In this document: positions 8,916-16,047 of the stretch, one piece after another
Numbering within the stretch: the first letter of the stretch is position 1
Layout: each line of letters starts with the position of its first letter
DNA from: an uncultured Sphingomonadaceae bacterium
Lineage (GTDB): Bacteria; Pseudomonadota; Alphaproteobacteria; Sphingomonadales; Sphingomonadaceae
Direction of reading: 5' to 3'
NCBI GenBank assembly: GCA_947501695.1
Contig: CANMWO010000002.1
Location: forward strand, 637,327-701,326
DNA length: 64,000 bases
Position numbers and translations under genes: made by a program
Notes under the pieces: model-generated
What the model saw: the letters and a program-made list of their open reading frames with translations, nothing else
Databases searched by the model: none
Told to the model about the DNA's origin: nothing

Positions 8916-11441
8916 CTAGAATTTATACCCGACTTCGACACCAAAGCGGCGACGAGCACCCGGTGAGATAAACGAACCGCCAAATTCGACCGCTGGAATT
9001 ACCTCATTGAGATATTTGCGATTGAGCATATTGTCCGCGAACGCAGTGATTTTCCAACTTTCGCCTTCAAAGCCAACGCGCAAATCAAGCACGCCAAAAG
9101 CTTCGCGCTCTGTTGGTGAAAAGTCACCATCGCCGACGAAGGCCGGCAATGCCAAAGCCGATCCTGGCAGCAATCCGCTAAACAACGTCGGGCCAACATC
9201 ATCTTGTACCGTATGGAAGAATGTAGGTCCTGTGATCCGGTAATCCGCACGCATCACCAGATCAAAATCATTCGCAATCGGTGCAACGATCTGTGTACCG
9301 ACGTTAATTGTATAATCGGATGTGGACGGCGATTTGTTGCCAACCGTGCCGGGACGAGAGCTGTTTTCCTTGATCTCGCTTTCGGTCACATTAAACGAGC
9401 CAAAAATATCCCAGCCGTCGACAATCTCTACATTGGCGTTAAATTCCGCTCCGTAAATTTCGACTTCATCGATATTCGAAACAATCCGAAGTAGGCCAAA
9501 AGCGCCGACGAAAAATTCGAAAAACTGTACATCGTCCGCCTGTGTATAATAGCCCGCCAGATCAAATGTCATCCGGCCGTTCCAAAGACTACCCTTGATT
9601 CCTGCTTCAAAGGCGCTGGATGTTTCTTTGTCGAATACGTCTTCGATGAGAATATTGGTGCCGAGAAACTGATTGAAATTCTGATCAATCACCGCAGCCG
9701 AGCCTTGGTTGTTAAACCCACCGGATTTGAAGCCGATACCCCAGTTTGCATAGAGATTAATGTCATCGGTCAAACCATAGCGCAGCGAAATTTTCGGCTG
9801 AAGCTGCTTGAAAGTCTGCGATTGATCGGCGATCGCACCAAAGGCCTGACCAGGATTGATCGGCCCACCGGTAAACGGATCCGTTGCATTTGGTACCAAA
9901 TTACTGACGCTACGATCTTCTATATCATAGCGGAGAGCGACGCCGATATTGAACCGGTCAGTCGGCTCCCAATCAACCGAACCGAAAGCGGCGTAAACAT
10001 CGGTGTTGAAATTATCGAAATAGAGCTGCGTGGTTGGGTTGGTGCTATTTTCATCGTTGAACAATTCACGAATAACGCCCTGTCCCAGATCAGCACCAAG
10101 GCTAACCCCGACATCACGATCGATGTTCAGGTAATAAGCACCGACCTGCCAGTTTAATGGACCATCGCTATCTGACGCCAACCGTATCTCTGCACTAATA
10201 TCGGTCTGGTTACGAATTTGATATTGCGTCCCGTCGCACGTGGTTGGGCTATAGGGACCAAAAGTAGACCCGTTGGCGGGGTCAAAAATAAAGGGCGTAG
10301 GCACAGTCCCTACGAAACCCGGAGAATTGACTGGAAATCCTGTCAATGCCGCAGTTGTAGCAAAACAGCTATTGGATGCCGCCACCGAAGCTGCTGTAGC
10401 ACCCGGAAAGGTAAAGCGCGCAAAGTCTGCCGACGTGCCGTCTGCAGTCAATTGCTGGTCCACATCACTATATAGTACCCATGCGGTGAGGACCGCAGCA
10501 TCAAACTGATGCTCTATCTTGGCCGAGGCTTCAAAAGTCTGTTGATCATTGGTTGGCCGGATATTGCTGTAGTAATTGAACGGGTGGTCGTTCACATCTT
10601 CAAAAAAATCCGGGTTTACGCCAGCAAAATTAGGCAGGTGGAATGAGGCATTGAAATTAATCGATGCGCCTGAAAGATCGGCATAACGTGCCTTCAGATC
10701 AAGCTCGGTATCATCACCCAATTGCGTAACAAATCGGCCATCGATCGACCATGTTTCCTGATCATCGACAATAGCGGCGTTGTTTTGGAAGGAGTTGCGG
10801 AAAAAGCCATCGCTGGTCGTATAGCTGCCCGACAGAACAAGGCCTGAGCTATCACCGACCGGCACTGACACATAAGCAGATGCCTTATAAGTATTGTCTT
10901 CCGCCGCGCTCGCTTCGATTCCGCCTTCTAGGATATCGCCGGGCTTCAAGGTCTGGATGACAATTGCACCAGCGGCTGCATTGCGGCCATAAAGCGCGCC
11001 TTGCGGGCCTTTCAAAACCTCAATCTGGCGCAATGTACCCTGCTTCTGATTGAGCTGTGCGGTGTTGGTTTTCAAGATGCCGTCAACAACAAGCGCTACC
11101 GAACTTTCGGCATCGCGCGTTCCGTTAATCCCGCGAATGTTAATTTGCGTATCGCCAGCTTCTGCTGTGCCGGTAATAATCGTCACACCGGCGGTGAGCT
11201 GAACAAATTCATCCGCCCGCTCGATACCGGTTTTTTCAATTGCATCCGCACCAAATACCGTGATCGACGCCGGCACCTCGGTCAGCAATTCGTCCTGACG
11301 CCGCGCTGTAACAATGATGTCATTGTTATTGGCACCTTCGCTGGCACCTTGATCACCGGCTGATTGGGCCAAAGCCGGGTTGAAGCTAACCAAAGCGGCA
11401 AAGCCTGCCGAGAGTGAGAGAGTTGTCTTGATGTGACGCAT
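8916..11441 (-). CDS. TonB-dependent outer-membrane receptor
   Basis: 841 residues. Signal peptide ends at ...NPALAQ; a TonB box-like segment DIIVTARR follows, then the plug domain (PASITVFGADAIEKTG, INIRGINGTRD, VLKGPQGALYGRNAAAGA) and a 22-strand barrel ending in the C-terminal GVEVGYKF with a terminal Phe. ATG 11441 is preceded by AGGGAAGG; an in-frame ATG at 11513 would run into the SnoaL gene and is rejected. No N-terminal signalling domain is seen, so it should be a simple transporter. It lies in a minus-strand unit with the isochorismatase-like gene, SnoaL proteins and racemase-like gene and likely takes up the island's substrate (inference). Confidence 0.92.
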   Translation of the reverse strand: MRHIKTTLSLSAGFAALVSFNPALAQSAGDQGASEGANNNDIIVTARRQDELLTEVPASITVFGADAIEKTGIERADEFVQLTAGVTIITGTAEAGDTQINIRGINGTRDAESSVALVVDGILKTNTAQLNQKQGTLRQIEVLKGPQGALYGRNAAAGAIVIQTLKPGDILEGGIEASAAEDNTYKASAYVSVPVGDSSGLVLSGSYTTSDGFFRNSFQNNAAIVDDQETWSIDGRFVTQLGDDTELDLKARYADLSGASINFNASFHLPNFAGVNPDFFEDVNDHPFNYYSNIRPTNDQQTFEASAKIEHQFDAAVLTAWVLYSDVDQQLTADGTSADFARFTFPGATAASVAASNSCFATTAALTGFPVNSPGFVGTVPTPFIFDPANGSTFGPYSPTTCDGTQYQIRNQTDISAEIRLASDSDGPLNWQVGAYYLNIDRDVGVSLGADLGQGVIRELFNDENSTNPTTQLYFDNFNTDVYAAFGSVDWEPTDRFNIGVALRYDIEDRSVSNLVPNATDPFTGGPINPGQAFGAIADQSQTFKQLQPKISLRYGLTDDINLYANWGIGFKSGGFNNQGSAAVIDQNFNQFLGTNILIEDVFDKETSSAFEAGIKGSLWNGRMTFDLAGYYTQADDVQFFEFFVGAFGLLRIVSNIDEVEIYGAEFNANVEIVDGWDIFGSFNVTESEIKENSSRPGTVGNKSPSTSDYTINVGTQIVAPIANDFDLVMRADYRITGPTFFHTVQDDVGPTLFSGLLPGSALALPAFVGDGDFSPTEREAFGVLDLRVGFEGESWKITAFADNMLNRKYLNEVIPAVEFGGSFISPGARRRFGVEVGYKF

Positions 11442-11499
11442 ATTAAATACCTTCCCTGGATGGAATAGTTTGCAGGCCTTTTGACCCGTCAAATTGGTT

Positions 11500-11898
11500 T
11501 TAAACGAGGACATTTTCCCCGCTCATATAAACATAGACTTCTTGAAATTTACCGTCGCGCATGCGCCAGAAATTGGTGTTGTTCAGCAATGTGACATTGC
11601 CGTCGGCATCGGTGAGTTCTGCTACAAAGCTGGCGGCGATCCGGCCATTGGCTTCATCGACTGTGCAATTAAAATCGCGATGGACAATGGTTTCATAAGC
11701 ACCGAAGAAATCTTCAAACATGCGCTTGATTTCTGCTCTGCCACTGTGCCGGGTAAAGCTCGTCTGCACGCAGAATAAGGCTTCGTCATGGAAGCACGCC
11801 AAAGCGGCATCCATATTTTTCGCATCGACATTGCCAAAATAAGTTTTGGTCGCAAATTCGATCAATTCTGCACGGGATAGGCCGGGTTCATATTGCAT
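11500..11898 (-). CDS. SnoaL-like NTF2-fold protein (copy 1)
   Basis: 132 residues, single SnoaL/NTF2-like alpha+beta cone, a fold used by ketosteroid isomerases, dehydratases and polyketide cyclases. Typical features: helical N-terminus with YFGNVDAKNMDAALACFHDEALF, a GRAEIKRMFEDFF helix, and strand residues FWRMRDGKFQEVYVYMSG. The ATG overlaps the stop of the upstream paralogue as ATGA. It shares with its neighbour the VYMSGxN C-terminal motif and the KNM...CF...A motif, so the pair arose by tandem duplication. No catalytic residue can be named with certainty. A two-subunit enzyme or two successive steps are both possible. Confidence 0.75.
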   Translation of the reverse strand: MQYEPGLSRAELIEFATKTYFGNVDAKNMDAALACFHDEALFCVQTSFTRHSGRAEIKRMFEDFFGAYETIVHRDFNCTVDEANGRIAASFVAELTDADGNVTLLNNTNFWRMRDGKFQEVYVYMSGENVLV

Positions 11899-12329
11899 CA
11901 GGCTTCTCCTTCTTTAAGCAGGTTATCGCCGCTCATATAGACAAAGACATGCTGGAAGAGTCGATCCTTGCAATAGAAACGATTGCAATTTTCGTAGCGA
12001 AGTTGCTCACCGCCATTGGGCGTGATCAAAACCGTGAATTGAGAGCAAACAGCATTGGAATCAGGATCGGCAACATGCACGAAATTACCGTGCCAGATTG
12101 ATTCAAAATCGGTGAAGAGTTTTTCGAACATCGCCCGGATCGCATCGCGACCTTCATGGATCGTGTTTGATGTAGCCTCATGCAAGATCGCATCAGGCGC
12201 AAAGCAATTCAGCACCTGCGTCATGTTCTTATTATCAACGCCATCAAAATAACGCTTCGTGACGATGTCGATGTAAAAGGGATAAGGCAGCGGAACCTGT
12301 CCTGCCAAGCCGGGTGTCCAATCTGCCAT
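11898..12329 (-). CDS. SnoaL-like NTF2-fold protein (copy 2)
   Basis: 143 residues, paralogue of the next gene downstream. Shared landmarks: YFDGVDNKNMTQVLNCFAPDA, GRDAIRAMFEKLF and the C-terminal VFVYMSGDNLL. ATG 12329 is preceded by AAAAGGATGG at good spacing and overlaps the stop of the racemase-like gene (TAATG); the in-frame ATG at 12338 would place the AGG directly against the start and is rejected. ATGA overlap with the downstream copy. Function unknown within the SnoaL superfamily; the co-translation of the two copies suggests they act together. Confidence 0.75.
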   Translation of the reverse strand: MADWTPGLAGQVPLPYPFYIDIVTKRYFDGVDNKNMTQVLNCFAPDAILHEATSNTIHEGRDAIRAMFEKLFTDFESIWHGNFVHVADPDSNAVCSQFTVLITPNGGEQLRYENCNRFYCKDRLFQHVFVYMSGDNLLKEGEA

Positions 12330-13081
12330 TAATACCATCCTTTTCTGATATCATCATCCTTGGGCACCTCGGGTGCCGGGAACGCTTTTTTGCTATGAGT
12401 GAGACCGAGTTCGATCAGCGTTTCTAGAAATTTATAAGCGACTTGCCCGGGGTTCAGCACCGGGATCGGCATATTGTCATCGAGAAATTTTGCCGATTGG
12501 TGCATCGTTGTGGAACCGAGTACGATCACATCTGCGCCATCTTCTTCCATCGCAGCGGTTGCCTCGGCTTTCAGCTTGTCGAATATTACTTCTTCCTTCC
12601 CTGCCAGCAATTCTGTGACATCGGGCCGGGTATCTATTGACCGCAATGAAGCCACCCGGTCCCACCAGCCATATTCATTCAGGGTTTTCTCGTAGAGCGG
12701 AAACCATTCGGGCCACATTGTTAATACGGTGAATTTTTTACCCAGCATCATCGCAGCCGCAAAGGCCGCCTCACCCGGTCCAACAACAGGAATGGAAAGA
12801 CGCGAACGCAAGGCTCGCATGCCGCTATCACTGACCGTATCGATCAATATACCAGCATAGCCCTCTTCTTCAGCCTTGATACCAGCTTGAAAAACGGTCC
12901 AGTCCATCAACATCGTGTCGTGATAGCTGTCCCCCAGCGCCGCGCCCCAAGGTACAGCGACAAATTCGGGCTCGAAACCTTCGCGAACGAAACTCGCGGG
13001 CAATTGTTCTGCGCGGGCTGCAACACCAGCTTCATCCATTGGGATTGGAACAATGACTTTGATACGTTTTGGATTGGGCAT
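12329..13081 (-). CDS. Asp/Glu/hydantoin racemase family protein lacking both catalytic cysteines
   Basis: 250 residues of the two-domain hydantoin/Asp-Glu racemase fold. The first active-site strand reads ILIDTVSDSGMRAL, with IPVVGPGEAA behind it; the second reads VIVLGSTTMHQSAK. In active racemases and maleate isomerases these strands carry Cys (as in ACFDDPG and LGCAGM). Here the positions are Thr82 and Ser190, and the whole protein contains no cysteine. It therefore cannot use the two-Cys proton relay. It may be an isomerase, decarboxylase or lyase with another mechanism, or a binding protein. I start at ATG 13081; a TTG at 13093 is in frame. It is the promoter-proximal gene of the minus-strand unit and has a GntR operator about 30 bases upstream. 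Confidence 0.8.
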   Translation of the reverse strand: MPNPKRIKVIVPIPMDEAGVAARAEQLPASFVREGFEPEFVAVPWGAALGDSYHDTMLMDWTVFQAGIKAEEEGYAGILIDTVSDSGMRALRSRLSIPVVGPGEAAFAAAMMLGKKFTVLTMWPEWFPLYEKTLNEYGWWDRVASLRSIDTRPDVTELLAGKEEVIFDKLKAEATAAMEEDGADVIVLGSTTMHQSAKFLDDNMPIPVLNPGQVAYKFLETLIELGLTHSKKAFPAPEVPKDDDIRKGWY

Positions 13082-13112
13082 AATAGTTGACAAATCTCCC
13101 TACTGCACTTCT

Positions 13113-13126
13113 ATTGTATACAAAAT
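13113..13126. promoter_or_regulatory. Putative GntR/FCD operator 1
   Basis: Perfect palindrome TTGTATACAA at 13114-13123 inside ATTGTATACAAAAT, located between the divergent racemase-like gene (start 13081) and the GntR regulator (start 13188). The same core recurs at 15081-15092. Short palindromes of this size with TTGT/ACAA arms are typical for FCD-domain GntR proteins. Assignment to the adjacent regulator is inference from position. Confidence 0.65.
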
Positions 13127-13187
13127 CACCCCGTCAAGCACAAACTGTTCGCCCTATGACTAAAATTAGCCAAAGCCTTTGAGGAAT

Positions 13188-13850
13188 ATGACCGATCCCA
13201 TGATGCCCGCCTCGGAAACTGCTTATCAAAAGATCCGCGCTTTCATCCTGCAAGGGGAAGCCGTTCCTGGCATGCAATTGACCGAGGAAAAACTGTCCGA
13301 GATATCGGGCGTGTCGCGGACTTCCGTGCGGGATGCGGTCCGGCGGCTAGAAAATGAAATGCTGGTTGTCCGTAGCGCGTCCAAAAGACTGTCCGTGGCT
13401 GACTGGTCCGAGGGCGAGGTCGATGAGATGTTTACTTTGCGTGCAATGCTGGAAGCCCATGCGGCTGCCCGCGCTGCGCGGAGGATTGACGACGATGCAC
13501 TGAACATATTGCGCAGCATTAACAAAGAGCTGAAAGACGCGGTGAACCAATCACCGCCCGATATCGCATGTTTTCTGGAAGCCAACCGGCGCTTCCACGA
13601 CCTGATATTGGAATGCGCGCAGTCACCTCGGTTGACCAAGCTAATGCCAGCGCTGGTCGAACAACCAGTGGTTCGGCGAACCGCCCATCAATATTCCAAG
13701 ATCCAACTTAACCAGTCAGCGGTAGATCATGATGAGCTGATCGCTGCCTTTGCAGCAAAAGATGCAGACTGGGCCAAATCAGTGATGACCAGCCATATCA
13801 GGAGGGCGTTTCACTCGTTTAGCATTACAGCCTCTCCGGACCGTCTCTAA
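13188..13850 (+). CDS. GntR-family transcriptional regulator with FCD domain
   Basis: 220 residues. The N-terminal winged helix shows AYQKIRAFILQGE, LTEEKLSEISGVSRTSVRDAVRRLE; the C-terminal FCD effector domain shows FTLRAMLEAHAA, RRFHDLIL, VDHDELIAAF and SHIRRAF, the histidines of which are the usual metal/carboxylate site. Start: ATG 13188 has GAGGA only 2 bases ahead; TTG 13179 and ATG 13200/13203 are alternatives. FCD regulators usually sense small organic acids, fitting a pathway of diacid intermediates. Two TTGTATACAA palindromes in neighbouring promoters are its probable operators. Convergent with the next gene, 1 base apart. Confidence 0.88.
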   Translation: MTDPMMPASETAYQKIRAFILQGEAVPGMQLTEEKLSEISGVSRTSVRDAVRRLENEMLVVRSASKRLSVADWSEGEVDEMFTLRAMLEAHAAARAARRIDDDALNILRSINKELKDAVNQSPPDIACFLEANRRFHDLILECAQSPRLTKLMPALVEQPVVRRTAHQYSKIQLNQSAVDHDELIAAFAAKDADWAKSVMTSHIRRAFHSFSITASPDRL

Positions 13851-13851
13851 G

Positions 13852-15033
13852 CTAAATAATTCCGCGATCCGAAAGATCTGCCATTTTCGCGCTATCCATG
13901 CCCAGCAATTCGCCATAAATGGCTTCATTATGCGCGCCGAGATCAGGGCCGATTGTTTCGACCTTCCCCGGGGTGTCGGACAATTTCGGCGCAACATTCT
14001 GCATCATGAAATTCTCATGCTGCGGATGATCCATTTTCACTAACGCATCACGCGCTTCGAAATGTGGGTCCGCGAGCATTTCCGGAGCACGGTATATATT
14101 ACCAGCCGGAACACCATTTTCTTCACATAAGTCAAGCACTTGCTGGCTACTCAAAGTTCGCGTCCAGACATTGATGAGATCATCGAGTTCGGTTTGATTC
14201 TCACCGCGCGCCACATGGGTCGCATAGCGGGGATCATCACCCAATTCCGGCTGTCCCATCATCGCAGACATGCGTTTCCATACGCTGTCCTGATTGCCAC
14301 CGATAAGCACGCTGCCGTCATTGGTTTCATAAACATTGGAGGGCGCAATTTTGGGGAGGATCGAACCGGTGCGCTCGCGAATATGACCAGCGACCGTATA
14401 TTCAGCGACAGTTGATTCCATGTTGGCGAGAACGGCTTCGTAGATAGCCGAATCGACAACCTGCCCCTTACCGGTCACATGCCGGTGATGCAGCGCCATC
14501 ATAGCGCCAAGACAAGCGTAAGTAGCGGCGAGCGAATCGCCGATTGAGAGGCCTGCGCGGCTTGGTGGTCGGTCGGGTTCACCAGCAATATAGCGCATGC
14601 CGCCCATCGCTTCGCCGATTGAGCCATAGCCTGCGCGGGACGCATAGGGCCCGGTCTGGCCATAGCCGGAGACGCGAATCATGATCAGCGCCTGATTGAG
14701 AGCGCTAAGCTGATCATAGCCCAGCCCCCATTTTTCCATCGTGCCGGGGCGAAAATTTTCTAGCAGAAAGTCGCTTTTCTCAACCAGCTGCTTGACGATT
14801 TCCTGACCTTCTTTTTCGCGCAAATTAAGCGTAATCGACTTTTTATTACGCCCGACGACGGAGAACCAAAGCGGTATGCCCTGCCCCCAGCTGCGCATGG
14901 CATCACCGACTTTAGGTGGCTCAATCTTGATCACTTCCGCGCCATGATCACCCATGAGCTGACCGCAAAATGGTCCTGCAATAAGCTGACCCATTTCGAT
15001 CAATCTGAGTCCGGCTAGTGCCCCTTGCGCCAT
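13852..15033 (-). CDS. CaiB/BaiF family III CoA-transferase (copy 2)
   Basis: 393 residues with the classical formyl-CoA-transferase-like motifs: GPFCGQLMGDHGAEVIKIEP, LLENFRPGTMEKWGLGY, VSGYGQTGPYASRAGYG and the candidate catalytic Asp166 in SIGDSLAA. ATG 15033 has an AGGAGG with 7-base spacing. It is divergent from the second HMG-CoA-lyase homologue, with the operator at 15081-15092 between them. It belongs to a different clade than the copy at 2936, which lacks the GYGQ motif. Expected role: thioesterify a carboxylic acid that the divergent lyase then cleaves (inference). Confidence 0.9.
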   Translation of the reverse strand: MAQGALAGLRLIEMGQLIAGPFCGQLMGDHGAEVIKIEPPKVGDAMRSWGQGIPLWFSVVGRNKKSITLNLREKEGQEIVKQLVEKSDFLLENFRPGTMEKWGLGYDQLSALNQALIMIRVSGYGQTGPYASRAGYGSIGEAMGGMRYIAGEPDRPPSRAGLSIGDSLAATYACLGAMMALHHRHVTGKGQVVDSAIYEAVLANMESTVAEYTVAGHIRERTGSILPKIAPSNVYETNDGSVLIGGNQDSVWKRMSAMMGQPELGDDPRYATHVARGENQTELDDLINVWTRTLSSQQVLDLCEENGVPAGNIYRAPEMLADPHFEARDALVKMDHPQHENFMMQNVAPKLSDTPGKVETIGPDLGAHNEAIYGELLGMDSAKMADLSDRGII

Positions 15034-15080
15034 TAAAAAACCTCCTGCATGATGCTTTTGCTATACAAAGCACATTATGG

Positions 15081-15092
15081 ATTGTATACAAT
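15081..15092. promoter_or_regulatory. Putative GntR/FCD operator 2
   Basis: Perfect 12-base palindrome ATTGTATACAAT, matching the site at 13113-13126. It ends 4 bases before the ATG of the lyase gene (15097). A related imperfect site, TTTG-CTATA-CAAA, sits at 15057-15069. TACAAT at 15087-15092 could also be the -10 hexamer, so a bound repressor would sit on the promoter itself. Confidence 0.68.
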
Positions 15093-15096
15093 TTCT

Positions 15097-16017
15097 ATGG
15101 CTCATGAAAACCCCTTATCCATCAATATCGTTGAAGTGGGTCCACGTGACGGACTGCAGAACGAGCCGGATATCATATCGACCGCAGACAAGCTCGGCTT
15201 GATCAACCATATGATCGATGCCGGTATCCGCCGGTTGGAAGTAGCCAGCTTTGTTCACCCCGGTCGCGTGCCGCAAATGGCCGACGCCGAAGCGGTCATT
15301 GAAGGCCTGCCTGACCGCGATGATGTCTCCTATATCGGCCTGTGTCTGAACAAGCGCGGCGTCTTACGTGGGCTCGCCACAAAAGAAGGTGGCAAACGCG
15401 GCATTGATGAAGCGGGCTGTGTCATCGTTGCCAGCGATACGTTCGGTGAAAAGAATCAAGGCCAGACCATTGAACAAGGCATCCGCGAGAATCGCGATAT
15501 GATCCGTTTTGCCAAAGCCGAAGGCCTGAAAGCGCAAGTCACAATTTCCGCCGCCTTTGGTTGCCCGTTCGAAGGACATGTCCCGCCTGAAACCGTGCTC
15601 CGTATCGCCAGTGAAATGGCCGAAGAAGAACCGCTTGAAATTGCGCTCGCCGATACAATTGGCGTGGGCGTGCCAGGACAAGTAGAAGATTTATTCGGCC
15701 GCTTAAAGGAACTGCTGCCTGCCAACATCACGATGCGAGCGCATTTTCATGACACTCGTAATACCGGCATTGCCAATGCTTGGGCTGCTGTACAGTCAGG
15801 CGTCTCAACCCTTGACGCGAGCTTGGGCGGGCTTGGCGGCTGCCCATTTGCCCCGAACGCTACCGGAAATATCGCGACCGAGGATCTCGTCAATCTGCTT
15901 GACCGATCAGCGATCAAACATGGCGTAGATCTGGCAAAAGCCATCGCCACTAATCAATGGTTCGAAATCATCTTGGATCGGCCATTACCCTCGCTTGTCG
16001 CAAGGGCAGAAGCATGA
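15097..16017 (+). CDS. HMG-CoA lyase family aldolase (copy 2)
   Basis: 306 residues, DRE-TIM metallolyase. Motifs: EVGPRDGLQNEPD with Arg17/Asp18, His216 and His218 in RAHFHDTRNTG, and GGLGGCPFAPNATGN with Cys249. The length and NATGN ending differ slightly from the copy at 2007, so the two should use different substrates. ATG 15097 gives the family's normal N-terminus; an in-frame ATG at 15049 would add a 16-residue non-conserved extension crossing the operator. No Shine-Dalgarno is seen before 15097 and a possible -10 lies 5 bases upstream, so the transcript may be leaderless. Followed by hyuA after 30 bases. Confidence 0.88.
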   Translation: MAHENPLSINIVEVGPRDGLQNEPDIISTADKLGLINHMIDAGIRRLEVASFVHPGRVPQMADAEAVIEGLPDRDDVSYIGLCLNKRGVLRGLATKEGGKRGIDEAGCVIVASDTFGEKNQGQTIEQGIRENRDMIRFAKAEGLKAQVTISAAFGCPFEGHVPPETVLRIASEMAEEEPLEIALADTIGVGVPGQVEDLFGRLKELLPANITMRAHFHDTRNTGIANAWAAVQSGVSTLDASLGGLGGCPFAPNATGNIATEDLVNLLDRSAIKHGVDLAKAIATNQWFEIILDRPLPSLVARAEA

Positions 16018-16047
16018 ATGAATATCAATAAAGAGAGAGAATGACAT

